NCBI GenBank assembly: GCA_002102225.1 | Contig: LQPB01000028.1 | Location: 148,062 to 212,061, forward strand | Direction of reading: 5' to 3' | DNA length: 64,000 bases | From: Mycobacterium interjectum | GTDB taxonomy: Bacteria; Actinomycetota; Actinomycetes; Mycobacteriales; Mycobacteriaceae | Part shown: one piece after another, positions 16,416 to 27,405 of the stretch | Layout: each line of letters starts with the position of its first letter | Position numbering within the stretch: the first letter of the stretch is position 1 | Program-made: the position numbers and the translations under genes | Notes under the pieces: generated by a model | Told to the model about the DNA's origin: nothing | What the model saw: only the letters and a program-made list of their open reading frames with translations | Databases searched by the model: none

Positions 16416-17180
16416 TTAGTGCCGGACCACCAGGACCGAACAGTCGGGGTAGCCCACGATCGGATGGCAGTTGGGGGTGGCCAGCCCCGCGATCTCGGCG
16501 GCGTCGGCGCTGCCCACCACCGCCAATCCGATGTGGCCACTGCGCTTTTCGCCGGTGCTCACGCCGACGCCCGCGGCGACGGTCTGGACGTGCACGTCGG
16601 GATAGCGCCTGACCCAGCTGTTCAGTCGACGGTCGATCTGGCGCACGGTGGCACGGCGGCGCCGGCCTTGCTCCATGGCTTCGTGCACGACTTCGTCGTT
16701 GTCGGGCTCGTCGTTGAGCACCACGGCGATCACCCCGAGCTCGGTCGGCGAGCCGTCGGGATTGGTGCGGATGATCGCGACCGGGCATTGCGCATCGGCC
16801 ACCAGCGCGGTGGCCGTCGGACCCAGCAGCCCGTCGGACGCCCAGCCCCGCCGGGAGGTGCCCACGCAAATCAACGCCGCGTCCTGCGATTCGTCGATGA
16901 GCACCTGCCCGGGATCGCCTGAGAGGACGGCCGTTTCGATCTCGACCGGCTTTTTCGCCCGTTGCAGCGCGCACTCCGCTTGGGACAGCGCCGTTTCGGC
17001 GCGCTCGAGCTCCCACTCGGAGGCGGGCGCCGATTGCCCCTCACGGCGCGGGATGACGTAGACGAGGCGCAACGGCAGCTGCCGGCTCAGCGCCTCCTCG
17101 ATCGTCCACTTGGCGGCGTTCACCGCGGCTGGTGAGCCGTTGATGCCTACGACCACCGACTTCGCGTCCAGCTGGTTCAT
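16416..17180 (-). CDS. Universal stress protein, first gene of the dosR unit
   Basis: A 254-residue tandem USP protein starting MNQLDAKSVVVGINGSPAAVNAAKW and ending YPDCSVLVVRH. Domain 1 carries VGTSRRGWASDGLLGPTATALVADAQCPVAIIR. Domain 2 is short and lacks an obvious G-rich nucleotide loop. It heads a USP-USP-dosR-dosS series, all leftward with small gaps, and has a DosR-like box 57-76 bp upstream that overlaps the end of pfkB. The similarity to the next gene downstream suggests tandem duplication. Confidence 0.85.
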   Translation of the reverse strand: MNQLDAKSVVVGINGSPAAVNAAKWTIEEALSRQLPLRLVYVIPRREGQSAPASEWELERAETALSQAECALQRAKKPVEIETAVLSGDPGQVLIDESQDAALICVGTSRRGWASDGLLGPTATALVADAQCPVAIIRTNPDGSPTELGVIAVVLNDEPDNDEVVHEAMEQGRRRRATVRQIDRRLNSWVRRYPDVHVQTVAAGVGVSTGEKRSGHIGLAVVGSADAAEIAGLATPNCHPIVGYPDCSVLVVRH

Positions 17181-17236
17181 GTCGGCTCCTGACTACCTTC
17201 CTTCACTCCCAGGCTATTGCGCCGCCGCCCCCGATG

Positions 17237-17256
17237 CAGGGGTCGTTAGGCCTTAT
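17237..17256. promoter_or_regulatory. DosR-like box upstream of USP-USP-dosR-dosS
   Basis: CAGGGGTCGTTAGGCCTTAT matches 12/20 of the DosR consensus and overlaps the last codon of pfkB. It lies 57-76 bp from the first USP start and would give DosR control of its own operon. Confidence 0.5.
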
Positions 17257-18245
17257 CTGGGAAGCCGTTCGTCAACCGCGATGTCGAACGGTTCGGCGGT
17301 GTCCGCGAACAGCTTCTCCACATCCGCCCGGCCGCAGGCCGCCGTTCCGGGCGTCATCAGCATCGCCGCGCCCGCGGCGATGCCCAACCGGACGGATTTG
17401 ACGAGCGGCCAGCCGCGGCAGAGCCCCACCGCGATCGCGGCGACCATGGCGTCGCCGGCCCCGACGCCGCTGCCGCCCGGCATCGGAATCGCCGAGAAGC
17501 GCTGGCTGCCATGCCGGGTAGCAAGGAGCGCGCCGTGCGACCCCAAAGACACCAGCACCACTTCCGCGCGGCCGCTGTCGACGAGTTCGTGCGCGGCGGC
17601 GAGCTGCTCGGCTTCGGTCTCCAGCGGGCGCCCGACGCATTCCCGCAGTTCCCGCACGCTCGCTTTGAGCAGGAACACGCCGGACGAGACGTGCAGCAGG
17701 CCGCCGCCGGAGGTGTCCAGGATGAGGCGAACCCCCAGCTGCCGGCACATGTCGGCGACCCGCTGGTAAAAGTCGGCGGTGACGCCCTGCGGCAGGCTGC
17801 CGCTGGCCACCACGAACTCGGCCGACTTCGCGGCCGTCCGCAGTTGCTCGAGGCAGTGCGCCTGTTCGCGCAGGGTCAACTGCGGCCCCGGCAGCACGAA
17901 CCGGTATTGCTGGCCGCTGCTGGCCTCGTTGACGGTGAAGCTCTCCCTGGTGGCCGCGGCGATCGGGACCTGCCAGAATGGCACCCCCTCGTCGCTGAGC
18001 AGCTTCGCGATCAGGCCGCCGGTCGAGCCGCCCGCGGGGAAAACCGCCAATACCGACCCGCCCAGCACGTAGGCGACGTGCGCGACGTTGATGCCGCCGC
18101 CGCCCGGGTCGTAACGGGTGGCGGCGCAGCGCAATTTGTCCGTCGGACGCACCATATCGACGCTGGTGGTGATGTCGAGCGCCGGATTCATGGTCAACGT
18201 GACGATTTGCGGTCGGCTCACGGGCGGCGGTGCTGGCGTCGGCAT
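17253..18245 (-). CDS. pfkB: PfkB-family sugar-phosphate kinase (Rv2029c-like phosphofructokinase)
   Basis: A 330-residue ribokinase-fold enzyme orthologous in position to Rv2029c, a minor phosphofructokinase-type protein in the DosR regulon. N-terminal TLTMNPALDIT and YDPGGGGINVAHVAYVLGG are the 1-phosphofructokinase/tagatose-6-P kinase signatures. The C-terminal GSGVGAGDAMVAAIA contains the catalytic Asp and anion hole. It would phosphorylate fructose-6-phosphate or a related sugar phosphate with ATP. The ATG at 18245 has GGAG five bases upstream; a GTG six bases earlier is in frame but poorly placed. It follows the Rv2030c-like gene by 24 bp and is presumably cotranscribed from the DosR-like box at 20342. 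Confidence 0.9.
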   Translation of the reverse strand: MPTPAPPPVSRPQIVTLTMNPALDITTSVDMVRPTDKLRCAATRYDPGGGGINVAHVAYVLGGSVLAVFPAGGSTGGLIAKLLSDEGVPFWQVPIAAATRESFTVNEASSGQQYRFVLPGPQLTLREQAHCLEQLRTAAKSAEFVVASGSLPQGVTADFYQRVADMCRQLGVRLILDTSGGGLLHVSSGVFLLKASVRELRECVGRPLETEAEQLAAAHELVDSGRAEVVLVSLGSHGALLATRHGSQRFSAIPMPGGSGVGAGDAMVAAIAVGLCRGWPLVKSVRLGIAAGAAMLMTPGTAACGRADVEKLFADTAEPFDIAVDERLPR

Positions 18246-18269
18246 GATCACTCCGGTTGTCGGCGGCGG

Positions 18270-20309
18270 CTACAGGCCGGTGGGATACGTCTCGGGCGTT
18301 TCACCGGCGATCCACAAGCTGGTTACCTCGAGGGGCTCTAGCGCGCGGGTCTGGTCGATGTGGATCATCGCGTCGAACTGGTCGGCCGGCCGGACGTGGA
18401 AGTAGTGGCTCTGCCGCTCCGTTTCGGGCCGGTAGATTACGCCGATGGCGCGCCCCAACCGAACCGCGCTGAGCGGGTCGGTGGCGTCGGGGCTGATGAG
18501 CGGCGACACGAAAAAAGCGCTCCTGCCCGTCTCGTGCAACAGTTCCTCGATGCTGCCGCCCAGCGCCGGGCGCACGACCTTGCGCTCGGCAACGCCGCCC
18601 CAGTCGCTGGCGGCGGTCACCGTGCCCGAGTACGTGCTGAACCCGATCAGGCGCGCGTCGTCGCCATAGCGCTGCCGCGCCAGCTGACCGAGTGTGAGCT
18701 GCCCGTCCGCCCATACCTCGGTCGCCCGCGCGTCGCCGACATGAGAGTTGTGCGCCCACACCACGATTCGGGCCGACGGCGCATCGCTGTGGCGGTCCAG
18801 GTGAGTCAGCAGCGCCTCGAGGGTCTGCGCCATGTGCTTGTCGCGCAGGTTCCACGAGGTGACGCGCCCGCTGAACATCGCGCGGTAGTACACCTCCGCG
18901 TTGCGGACCGTTTGCGCATTCTGCTCGGCGTAGAACAGCTCATCCTCCGCCAGCAGCCCATCCATGCGCGCATAGGCCAGCGCGTTTCGCTGGATCTCGA
19001 CCAGCTGCTCGATCGCTTCCTTTTCGCACGACGGGCCGGCGCCGAATGCCGCCGAAAAGCCATACGCCTGACCGTCATCGGCCGCGGCGTGGTCGAAACA
19101 GCCGTAGCGCTCCCGCGCCCGCGCGGCCGCCTTCGGGTCGATCTTGTCCAGGTAGGCGATGACCTCGCCCATCGACCGGTGCAGGCTATAGAGGTCCAGG
19201 CCGTAGAAGCCCGCCTGCCGGCCGTCCGACGCGTGCAACCGGTTGTGGGCGCGCAGCCAGTCGACGAAATCGCTGACGACGGTGTTGCGCCACATCCACG
19301 CCGGGAAGCGCTCGAATCCGCTCAGCGCCTCGTCGGCGCTCTTGTCGTCTCCGAGGCCGCGCGCGTAGCGATTGACCCGGTAGGCATCGGGCCAGTCCGC
19401 CTCCGCCGCGACGGCGCAAAAGCCCTTCTCCTCGATCAGCCATTTCGTGATGGCGGCCCGGGCCTCGTAGAACTCGTGTGTCCCGTGGGAGCTTTCGCCG
19501 ATCAGCACAACGCGTGCGTCGCCGACGAGCTCGTCCAGCGTCTCGCGCGGCGGCAAACCCTGCGGCGCATCGATGGCGACACCGCGGATTACCTCGGCCG
19601 GCGTGCGCGCCGCGGGCCGGCTCACGGCGGCCCCGGTGGTCGGGGCGGACAGCAGCTGGCGAACCTCGTCGTCGGTGACCTGGCGAAAATCCCAGAACGA
19701 CTCACCGACGGCCAGGAACGGGGTGGGCATCGAGGCGCACACCATGTCGTCGACGAGGCCGGCGAGTTCCCGGCAGGTCGACTCGGGCGCCGCGGGCACG
19801 GCGATCACGATGTGCGCGGGCTCGGCTTCCCGCAGCGCCTGCACCGCCGCGAACATGCTTGCGCCGGTGGCCAACCCGTCGTCGACGAGGATCACGGTCT
19901 TGCCGGTCACGTCGACGGGCGGGCGCCCGTCGCGATAGGCGGCCTCGCGGCGGACCAGCTCGCGACCTTCGCGCTCGGCGATGGCGCGCAACTCCTGCGG
20001 GGCGATGCGCAGACCCCGCACGACGTCATCGTTCACGACGACGCGGCCGCCGCTCGCCAACGCGCCGACCGCGAACTCCTCGTGGCCGGGGGCGCCGAGC
20101 TTGCGCACGATGAAGGCGTCCAGCGGTGCGTGCAGCGCGGCCGCCACCTCCCACGCGACGGGGACCCCGCCCCGCGCGAGACCCAACACGATGACGTCCC
20201 CCCGGTCGCGATAGGCGCCGAGAAGGCTTGCCAAAATCTGGCCGGCCTCGCGGCGGTCGCGGAACACGCGCCGCGGCGAGCGCCGGGTGGCGTCGGCTGC
20301 TCTGGTCAT
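18270..20309 (-). CDS. Rv2030c-like fusion of phosphoribosyltransferase and erythromycin-esterase-like domains
   Basis: A 679-residue protein matching Rv2030c (681 aa), a DosR-regulon gene of unknown reaction. Residues 1-220 are a type I PRTase domain with [21 protein letters not shown] as the PRPP-binding loop. From about 235 to the end is an erythromycin-esterase/succinoglycan-biosynthesis-like domain, with [19 protein letters not shown] (Glu and His of the esterase active site), [13 protein letters not shown] and [15 protein letters not shown]. It precedes pfkB, as Rv2030c precedes Rv2029c. In M. tuberculosis hspX (acr) comes next upstream, but here that place is taken by a short gap and a small-protein operon. 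A strong DosR-like box lies 33-52 bp upstream. Confidence 0.9.
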   Translation of the reverse strand: MTRAADATRRSPRRVFRDRREAGQILASLLGAYRDRGDVIVLGLARGGVPVAWEVAAALHAPLDAFIVRKLGAPGHEEFAVGALASGGRVVVNDDVVRGLRIAPQELRAIAEREGRELVRREAAYRDGRPPVDVTGKTVILVDDGLATGASMFAAVQALREAEPAHIVIAVPAAPESTCRELAGLVDDMVCASMPTPFLAVGESFWDFRQVTDDEVRQLLSAPTTGAAVSRPAARTPAEVIRGVAIDAPQGLPPRETLDELVGDARVVLIGESSHGTHEFYEARAAITKWLIEEKGFCAVAAEADWPDAYRVNRYARGLGDDKSADEALSGFERFPAWMWRNTVVSDFVDWLRAHNRLHASDGRQAGFYGLDLYSLHRSMGEVIAYLDKIDPKAAARARERYGCFDHAAADDGQAYGFSAAFGAGPSCEKEAIEQLVEIQRNALAYARMDGLLAEDELFYAEQNAQTVRNAEVYYRAMFSGRVTSWNLRDKHMAQTLEALLTHLDRHSDAPSARIVVWAHNSHVGDARATEVWADGQLTLGQLARQRYGDDARLIGFSTYSGTVTAASDWGGVAERKVVRPALGGSIEELLHETGRSAFFVSPLISPDATDPLSAVRLGRAIGVIYRPETERQSHYFHVRPADQFDAMIHIDQTRALEPLEVTSLWIAGETPETYPTGL

Positions 20310-20341
20310 AGTCCCATCCGACCAGCCGAGCGTTGGCGGCG

Positions 20342-20361
20342 ATAGGGACGGAAGTCCCGGC
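20342..20361. promoter_or_regulatory. DosR-like box upstream of Rv2030c-like/pfkB operon
   Basis: ATAGGGACGGAAGTCCCGGC matches 14/20 of the DosR consensus, with both GGGAC and GTCCC half-sites intact. It lies 33-52 bp upstream of the Rv2030c-like ATG. Confidence 0.75.
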
Positions 20362-20388
20362 GTCGCGGGTCGTTCGTCGCCGCGTTCG

Positions 20389-20643
20389 CTAGTCGGAAAG
20401 CCGCGCCCGAGCGGCGATGTAGGCCATGACGCGGTCGAGGATCAGGTCGTAGGTGTCGCCGTCTTCGACGAGGCGGACCAGTCCCTCCCGGCGCAGAAAA
20501 CCGTCCAGGCGGCGATCCAGCGGCCAATCGGCGTAGTCGTCGTCGGCATAGGGTGAATGCAAGAACTGCCACGCCAGCGCGTCGACGTCGCCGTCGGTCA
20601 AGAGCGGCGGACCGCTTGGCAGAGACGTCATTTCAGTGGCCAT
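20389..20643 (-). CDS. Small acidic protein of unknown function
   Basis: An 84-residue protein, [11 protein letters not shown]... to ...[12 protein letters not shown], not recognised as a named family. It is rich in Asp and aromatic residues in the middle ([31 protein letters not shown]), with no signal peptide or membrane segment. The ATG at 20643 overlaps the stop of the DUF1918 gene by 11 bp and has AAGGA eight bases upstream; an ATG at 20631 is the alternative. It is third in a nitroreductase-DUF1918-small protein unit. Coupled translation and continuous coding character support a real gene. The function is open. Confidence 0.62.
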   Translation of the reverse strand: MATEMTSLPSGPPLLTDGDVDALAWQFLHSPYADDDYADWPLDRRLDGFLRREGLVRLVEDGDTYDLILDRVMAYIAARARLSD

Positions 20644-20902
20644 GGGCGTGATCCTTGATGGCCGTTTGCACCGCGGCGAACCGTGACCGCGCCCGTTCGT
20701 CGGCGGCCCGTTGCTCGGCCGCGGTGACGACGATCGCGTCGGGGCCCGGGTAGACCATCGCCTGTTCGTCCGTGTCAAGCCACCGAACCTGGTACGGCGG
20801 CTCACCTTCGGGCGAATGCACCCCGGTGATCAGCCCGCGCACGTCCCGGCGGCCGATCGCGCCGCTCTTGATCACCAGCCAGTCCCCGACGGTGGCCTTC
20901 AT
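20633..20902 (-). CDS. DUF1918-domain protein
   Basis: An 89-residue protein beginning MKATVGDWLVIKSGAIGRRDVRGLITGVHSPEG and continuing PYQVRWLDTDEQAMVYPGPDAIVV. This is the SH3-like DUF1918 domain common in actinobacteria, here with a short charged helical tail. The domain function is unknown. The ATG overlaps the nitroreductase stop in an ATGA arrangement, so it is cotranslated with that gene and probably co-induced under hypoxia. Confidence 0.82.
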   Translation of the reverse strand: MKATVGDWLVIKSGAIGRRDVRGLITGVHSPEGEPPYQVRWLDTDEQAMVYPGPDAIVVTAAEQRAADERARSRFAAVQTAIKDHAHGH

Positions 20903-21900
20903 GGCCGGCGGATCTCCAGCACGTCGGTCAACGGCCGCCGCGGGGTGGGCTTGGGAGCCAACTCCCCCTCGGGCTCGATGCCGACCCGGACCAGAACCTG
21001 GGGCACCGCCGCGGGACGGCCCGTGAGATCGGCGATGATGTCGCGGCTGGACACCAGCTCCGTGAGGTGCGTGACCGGACAGGTGGCCAGCCCGGCCATC
21101 GTGCACTCCAGCAGGACCGCCGAAAGCGCCGCACCGCAGTTCAGCGCGTCGGCGCGGGTGTCCCGCGGCGTGGACAGCACCAAGACCTTCGCCTGGTCGT
21201 AGGTTCCCGCGGAGCTGCGCTCGTCCGACGGGTCGATGGGGAACCGGCGGTTGACGTCGACCCGCCGGGCGTCCGACTGGGAGACGAGCGCGTTGTCGGG
21301 TATGCCCTCCGCCTCCCGCAACGGCGATGTCCACCAAAGCAATTCATGCTGGTACGAATCGTCATAGCGGCGCAACGAATCGGTGAGCCGCGATGCGTCG
21401 GCCAATTGAGGTCGTGCGTTGTCGGTCAGCACGTCGAGGAAAACCGCATCCTCGTCGAAAGCGCTCCGCAGTACGGGTTCGAACGATCCCCAATGCTGGG
21501 GGGCGCCAAACGGCAACCGGTTGGTCCGGCGATGCCGTATCGCATCGGCGCGGTCCCGCCGCGCCTGCGGCACGAAGTCGACCGCGGCGAAGTCGACCGA
21601 CGCGAGGTGGTCGAGGTTGTTGGGGTTGGGAAAGGGATCGACGTTGGTGTCCCAGCCCGCCGCGGCCATCGCGACCCGGAAGTGATCGAGTGCGGCGCCA
21701 CAGCTGATGATCGCCTCGCGGCCGGACCGATCGGTCGCGGTGACCGTGCGATCGGGGTCGACGAACAGATCGACGCTCGTGTTGCCCGCAACCCAGCGCC
21801 AGGGCTGGATGTTGTGCAGGGAGGGAGCTCGGCATGCCAGCTCCACCGCGCCGGTGATCACGCCGAGGTCCACCATCGTCTGGGTCATTCGCTCACTCAC
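20899..21900 (-). CDS. Acg-family nitroreductase (Rv3131-like)
   Basis: A 333-residue Acg/Rv3131-type protein. The signature RAPSLHNIQPWRW is at residues 24-36, followed by GREAIISCGAALDHFRVAMAAAGW and the family's conserved RTNRLPFGAPQHWGSFEPVL. It is first of three overlapping leftward genes, with DUF1918 and a small protein downstream. DosR-like boxes lie 43-83 bp upstream, shared with the divergent acyl-CoA synthetase operon. The family is nitroreductase-fold; an enzymatic nitroreductase function is not implied. Confidence 0.86.
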   Translation of the reverse strand: MSERMTQTMVDLGVITGAVELACRAPSLHNIQPWRWVAGNTSVDLFVDPDRTVTATDRSGREAIISCGAALDHFRVAMAAAGWDTNVDPFPNPNNLDHLASVDFAAVDFVPQARRDRADAIRHRRTNRLPFGAPQHWGSFEPVLRSAFDEDAVFLDVLTDNARPQLADASRLTDSLRRYDDSYQHELLWWTSPLREAEGIPDNALVSQSDARRVDVNRRFPIDPSDERSSAGTYDQAKVLVLSTPRDTRADALNCGAALSAVLLECTMAGLATCPVTHLTELVSSRDIIADLTGRPAAVPQVLVRVGIEPEGELAPKPTPRRPLTDVLEIRRP

Positions 21901-21942
21901 TTCCTGTCCCAGGTCGACCCTCGGGCATGGGCACGCCGGGCG

Positions 21943-21983
21943 CCAGGGTCCTTGGTCCCCTGCGCCACGTCATTGGGCCCGGG
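21943..21983. promoter_or_regulatory. Paired DosR-like boxes in nitroreductase/acyl-CoA synthetase divergent promoter
   Basis: Sites at 21943-21962 (CCAGGGTCCTTGGTCCCCTG, 12/20) and 21964-21983 (10/20) start 21 bp apart. They lie 43 bp from the nitroreductase start and about 100 bp from the acyl-CoA synthetase ATG. Individually moderate, but the spacing repeats that of other pairs here. A GGGGATGCCCC palindrome (22047-22057) nearer the synthetase is unassigned. Confidence 0.5.
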
Positions 21984-22081
21984 TGCGTTCGTCGGTCTCA
22001 TTGATGACTTTTGTCTCTATTGCGGCATCGGGGCCCGGCAAACGATGGGGATGCCCCTAGGCGAGAAGAAAAGGGCCCCCC

Positions 22082-23877
<1,796 letters not shown>

Positions 23878-23881
<4 letters not shown>

Positions 23882-24855
23882 GCGATACCAAGCTGGCCCA
23901 CGAGCTGCTGTCGGACATGGTCCGAGTGCGCCGCATGGAAGAGAAATGCGCGGAACTGTACAGCGCGGCCAAGATTCGCGGGTTCCTGCACCTCTACGTC
24001 GGCGAGGAGGCCGTCGCCGCGGGGTCGCTGCGCGCGCTGGCCGACGACGACGCGGTGGTCGCTACCTACCGTGAGCACGCGCACGCGCTGCTGCGCGGCA
24101 TCCCGATGACCTCGATCATGGCCGAGATGTTCGGCAAGCAGGAGGGCTGCTCGCGCGGCCGCGGCGGGTCAATGCACCTGTTCGACGCGTCCAAGCGGTT
24201 CTATGGCGGTAACGCGATCGTCGCCGGCGGCCTGCCGCTCGCCGTGGGCATCGCGCTGGCCGACGCCATGCTGCAGCAGAAACGGGTGACGGCCTGCTAT
24301 TTCGGCGACGGCGCGGTGGCCGAGGGCGCGTTTCACGAGTCGCTGAACATGGCCGCGCTGTGGAACCTGCCGGTGCTGTTCTGTTGCGAGAACAACCTTT
24401 ACGCGATGGGCACCGCGCTGGACCGGGCGCAGTCGCAGACCGACCTCACCGTCAAGGCCGCGTCGTACCGCGTTCCCACGATGGCCGTCGACGGCATGGA
24501 TGTCGAGGCGTGCCACGTCGCCGCGCAACAGGGCGTCGACCACGTCCGCGACACCGGCGGGCCCTTTTTCATCGAGTTCCGCACCTACCGGTTCCGGGCG
24601 CATTCGATGTTCGACCCCGAGCTGTACCGGGACAAGGCCGAGGTCGAAAAGTGGCGCGAGCGCGACCCGATCCGGTCGTTCACCGACAAGTGCCTCGGCG
24701 ACGGCACGCTCTCGGAGACCGACGTGCGGGATATCGAAGACTCGGCCGCCGCCGAGATCGAGGCCGCGGTGGCGTTCGCCGAGGCCGGAACATGGGAGGA
24801 CATCGCGGATCTCGAACGCGACGTCCTCACCCCGGGAGCGGAGGCGACGCGATGA
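23878..24855 (+). CDS. pdhA: Thiamine-dependent dehydrogenase E1 alpha (pyruvate/acetoin type)
   Basis: A 325-residue E1 alpha subunit. The TPP/Mg motif runs from [20 protein letters not shown] to [34 protein letters not shown] is the conserved N-terminal block, and the phosphorylation-loop-like [16 protein letters not shown] follows. The start is set by the ATGA overlap with the synthetase gene; its own stop overlaps the E1 beta start in the same way. It decarboxylates a 2-oxo acid (most likely pyruvate, or cleaves acetoin) and passes the acyl group to the E2 lipoyl arm. No E3 gene is in the operon, so lipoamide dehydrogenase must come from elsewhere. Confidence 0.88.
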
Positions 24856-25838
24856 AGACGACGAAGACCACCTACCGCACCGCCGTCCACGACGCGATGC
24901 GTGATGCGCTGCGCGACGACCCGCGCGTCGTGCTGATGGGAGAGGACGTCGGGCGGTACGGCGGAACGTACGCAGCATCCAAAGGCCTGCTGGAGGAATT
25001 CGGTCCCGAGCGAGTGCGCGACACCCCGCTGTCGGAACTGGGTTTCGTCGGGATCGGAATCGGCGCCGCGCTGGGCGGATTGCGCCCGATCGTCGAAGTC
25101 ATGACGGTGAACTTCAGCCTGCTGGCGCTCGACCAGATCGTCAATACCGCTGCGGCCCTTCGCCACATGTCGGGCGGGCAGTTCTCCGTTCCGCTCGTCG
25201 TCCGGATGGCCACGGGCGCGGGACGCCAGCTCGCCGCCCAGCACTCGCACAGCCTGGAGCCGTGGTACGCCCACATCCCGGGCATCAAGGTGCTGGCCCC
25301 GGCCACCGTCGAGGACGCCTACGGCATGCTGGGCCCCGCGCTGGCCGATCCGGACCCCGTGGTGATCTTCGAACACGTCCAGCTCTACAACACCTCGTCC
25401 GACACCGAGGCCCTCGGGCCCACCGACATCTGCCGGGCGGCCGTCCGTCGCGGCGGCACCGATGTGACGGTGGCGGCCTACGGCGGCTCGCTGTGGAAGG
25501 CGCTGGACGCTGCAAACGAGTTGTCCCTGGCCGGAATCGACTGCGAGGTCATCGATCTGCGCGTCCTGCGGCCCCTCGACGAGGACACCATCCTCGAATC
25601 GGTGCGCAAGACGCATCGCCTCGTCGTCGTCGACGAGGCTTGGCGCAGCGGCAGTCTGGCCGCGGAGATCAGCGCGCGCGTCGTGGAGGGCGCGTTCTAC
25701 GACCTGGACGCGCCCATCGCCCGGGTGTGCAGCGCCGAGGTCCCCATGCCGTACGCGAAGCACCTGGAACAGGCGGCCCTGCCGCAAACCGCGCAGATCG
25801 TCGCCGCCGTCCAGAATCTCTTCGGTGAACGGCAATGA
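24852..25838 (+). CDS. pdhB: Thiamine-dependent dehydrogenase E1 beta
   Basis: A 328-residue E1 beta subunit of the transketolase-like family. It shows [21 protein letters not shown], the TPP-pocket segment [20 protein letters not shown], and the C-terminal transketolase domain with [34 protein letters not shown] overlaps at both ends couple it to E1 alpha and E2. It forms an alpha2beta2 heterotetramer with the preceding subunit. Confidence 0.9.
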   Translation: MKTTKTTYRTAVHDAMRDALRDDPRVVLMGEDVGRYGGTYAASKGLLEEFGPERVRDTPLSELGFVGIGIGAALGGLRPIVEVMTVNFSLLALDQIVNTAAALRHMSGGQFSVPLVVRMATGAGRQLAAQHSHSLEPWYAHIPGIKVLAPATVEDAYGMLGPALADPDPVVIFEHVQLYNTSSDTEALGPTDICRAAVRRGGTDVTVAAYGGSLWKALDAANELSLAGIDCEVIDLRVLRPLDEDTILESVRKTHRLVVVDEAWRSGSLAAEISARVVEGAFYDLDAPIARVCSAEVPMPYAKHLEQAALPQTAQIVAAVQNLFGERQ

Positions 25839-27061
25839 TCGAATTCACGATGCCGGCGCTGGGCGCCGACATGGACGAGGGCACGCTCAACGAGTGGCTG
25901 GTCAAGCCCGGCGACAAGATCGCCCGCGGCCAGATCGTGGCGGTCGTCGAGACCACCAAGGCCGCGGTGGAAGTCGAATGCTGGCAGGAGGGGACGGTCA
26001 GCGAACTGCTCGTTCCGGTCGGTGAAACCGTCCAAGTGGGAGCCCCGTTGGCGACGCTGCTGGCCCCGGGCGAGAAGGCGGAAAAGCGGGCCGGGAAGCC
26101 CCGGCCGTCGGCGAGTGCCGGCACCACGCCGTCGGCGGCGCCGCCCAAGCCACACATGGCCGTCACCTCCCCCGGCGCACCGCAACATCGCCGCTGGATC
26201 TCACCCGCGGCGCGCCGCCTCGCCCAATCGCTGCACGTCGACGTCGACGCGGTGAGCGGCACCGGTCCGCAGGGCGCCGTCACCATCAGCGACGTGGAGC
26301 ACGCGGCCGCCAGCCTCGCGCACGCGGCCGCCGAGGAACGCGCCGCGAAACCGGCCCCCGAGACCCCGGCCAAGACCAAGCCGGCCGACCGCGCGGCGCT
26401 GATGCGAAAGTCGATCGCGGCGGCGATGAGCCGGTCCAAGCGAGAGATCCCGCACTATTACCTCGCCGACGAGATCGTGCTGGAGAACGCGCTCACCTGG
26501 CTGACCACCCGCAACGCGCAGCGCTCCATCGACGAGCGCGTGCTGCCGGCCGTCCTGCTGCTGAAGGCGGTGGGCGTCGCCGCGCAGCGCTTCGGCGAGT
26601 TCAACGGGTTTTGGCGGGACGACGGGTTCCAGCCCGGTACCGGGGTCCATGTCGGGGTCGGGATCTCGCTGCGCGGCGGCGGACTCGTCGCCCCGGCCAT
26701 CCACGACGTCCCGGAGAAGAAGCTCGACGAGTTGATGGACGATCTCACGGATCTGGTAGCGCGGGCGCGCTCCTTCTCACTGCGGAGTTCCGAGATGTCG
26801 GATCCGACCATTACGGTCACCAACCTCGGTGACCAAGGCGTCGATGCGGTGTTCGGCGTCATCTACCCACCGCAGGTCGCGCTGGTCGGTTTCGGGCAAC
26901 CGGCCCAGCGCGTCTGGGTCATCGACGGCGGGATCCGGGTTGTCACCACCGTGCAAGCCACGCTCGCCGCGGACCATCGCGCCAGCGACGGTCACCGGGG
27001 CGCGTTGTTCCTGAAAGCCATCAACGAGCTGCTCCAGCAGCCCGACCTCTTGGAGAAGTGA
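25835..27061 (+). CDS. pdhC: Dihydrolipoamide acyltransferase (E2), single lipoyl domain
   Basis: A 408-residue E2. Residues 1-78 are a lipoyl domain with the lipoylated Lys in [15 protein letters not shown] Pro/Ala-rich linker follows, then a peripheral-subunit-binding domain (about 125-160, [33 protein letters not shown]), and the catalytic domain with [14 protein letters not shown] carrying the active-site His near the end. It transfers the acyl group from lipoamide to CoA. Short for an actinobacterial PDH E2, but complete. It is coupled to E1 beta by ATGA and followed after 7 bp by an acyl carrier protein gene. Confidence 0.9.
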   Translation: MIEFTMPALGADMDEGTLNEWLVKPGDKIARGQIVAVVETTKAAVEVECWQEGTVSELLVPVGETVQVGAPLATLLAPGEKAEKRAGKPRPSASAGTTPSAAPPKPHMAVTSPGAPQHRRWISPAARRLAQSLHVDVDAVSGTGPQGAVTISDVEHAAASLAHAAAEERAAKPAPETPAKTKPADRAALMRKSIAAAMSRSKREIPHYYLADEIVLENALTWLTTRNAQRSIDERVLPAVLLLKAVGVAAQRFGEFNGFWRDDGFQPGTGVHVGVGISLRGGGLVAPAIHDVPEKKLDELMDDLTDLVARARSFSLRSSEMSDPTITVTNLGDQGVDAVFGVIYPPQVALVGFGQPAQRVWVIDGGIRVVTTVQATLAADHRASDGHRGALFLKAINELLQQPDLLEK

Positions 27062-27068
27062 GTTCACC

Positions 27069-27323
27069 ATGACGACGACGAACGAAGACACCCGTTCGGT
27101 GGTGCTGTCGGTGCTGACCACCATCGCCCCCGAAGTCGAGCCGGACGACATCCGCGACGACGTCCTGCTGCGCGACCAGGTCGACCTCGATTCGATGGAC
27201 TGGCTGAGCTTTCTGCGCGGCATCCACCGCCGGCTGCACGTGGACATCCCCGAATCGGACTACGCGTCGCTGCGGACGTTGGCCGACGTCGTCGGCTATG
27301 TCGAGAAGAACGCCTCGGCGTAG
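27069..27323 (+). CDS. Acyl carrier protein
   Basis: An 84-residue ACP. The phosphopantetheine-attachment Ser is in DQVDLDSMDWLSFLRGIH, where the usual DSL is DSM. Flanking helices and acidic composition fit the fold. Seven bases separate it from the E2 stop, so it belongs to the synthetase-PDH operon. An ACP at the end of a PDH operon is unusual. It could accept acyl groups made from the acetyl-CoA supplied by its neighbours, or be the carrier for the ketosynthase pair at 0.8-2.8 kb; that link is inference. Confidence 0.87.
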   Translation: MTTTNEDTRSVVLSVLTTIAPEVEPDDIRDDVLLRDQVDLDSMDWLSFLRGIHRRLHVDIPESDYASLRTLADVVGYVEKNASA

Positions 27324-27352
27324 GCCGTTTGGCATCCGAATGGCCCCCGCTG

Positions 27353-27372
27353 AGCGGGACGAACGACCCTGG
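27353..27372. promoter_or_regulatory. DosR-like box upstream of nitroreductase/PNPOx genes
   Basis: AGCGGGACGAACGACCCTGG matches 12/20 of the DosR consensus with an intact GGGAC half. It lies 34-53 bp upstream of the preferred nitroreductase ATG at 27406, the same relative position as in the other units. Confidence 0.55.
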
Positions 27373-27405
27373 CCACCCACCCCGATGACGCCTACCTTCG
27401 ATGTT

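Noticed and set aside
22047..22057. GGGGATGCCCC palindrome near the acyl-CoA synthetase start
   Set aside because: Short, GC-only arms are common at this base composition, and no second copy or matching regulator is seen nearby.
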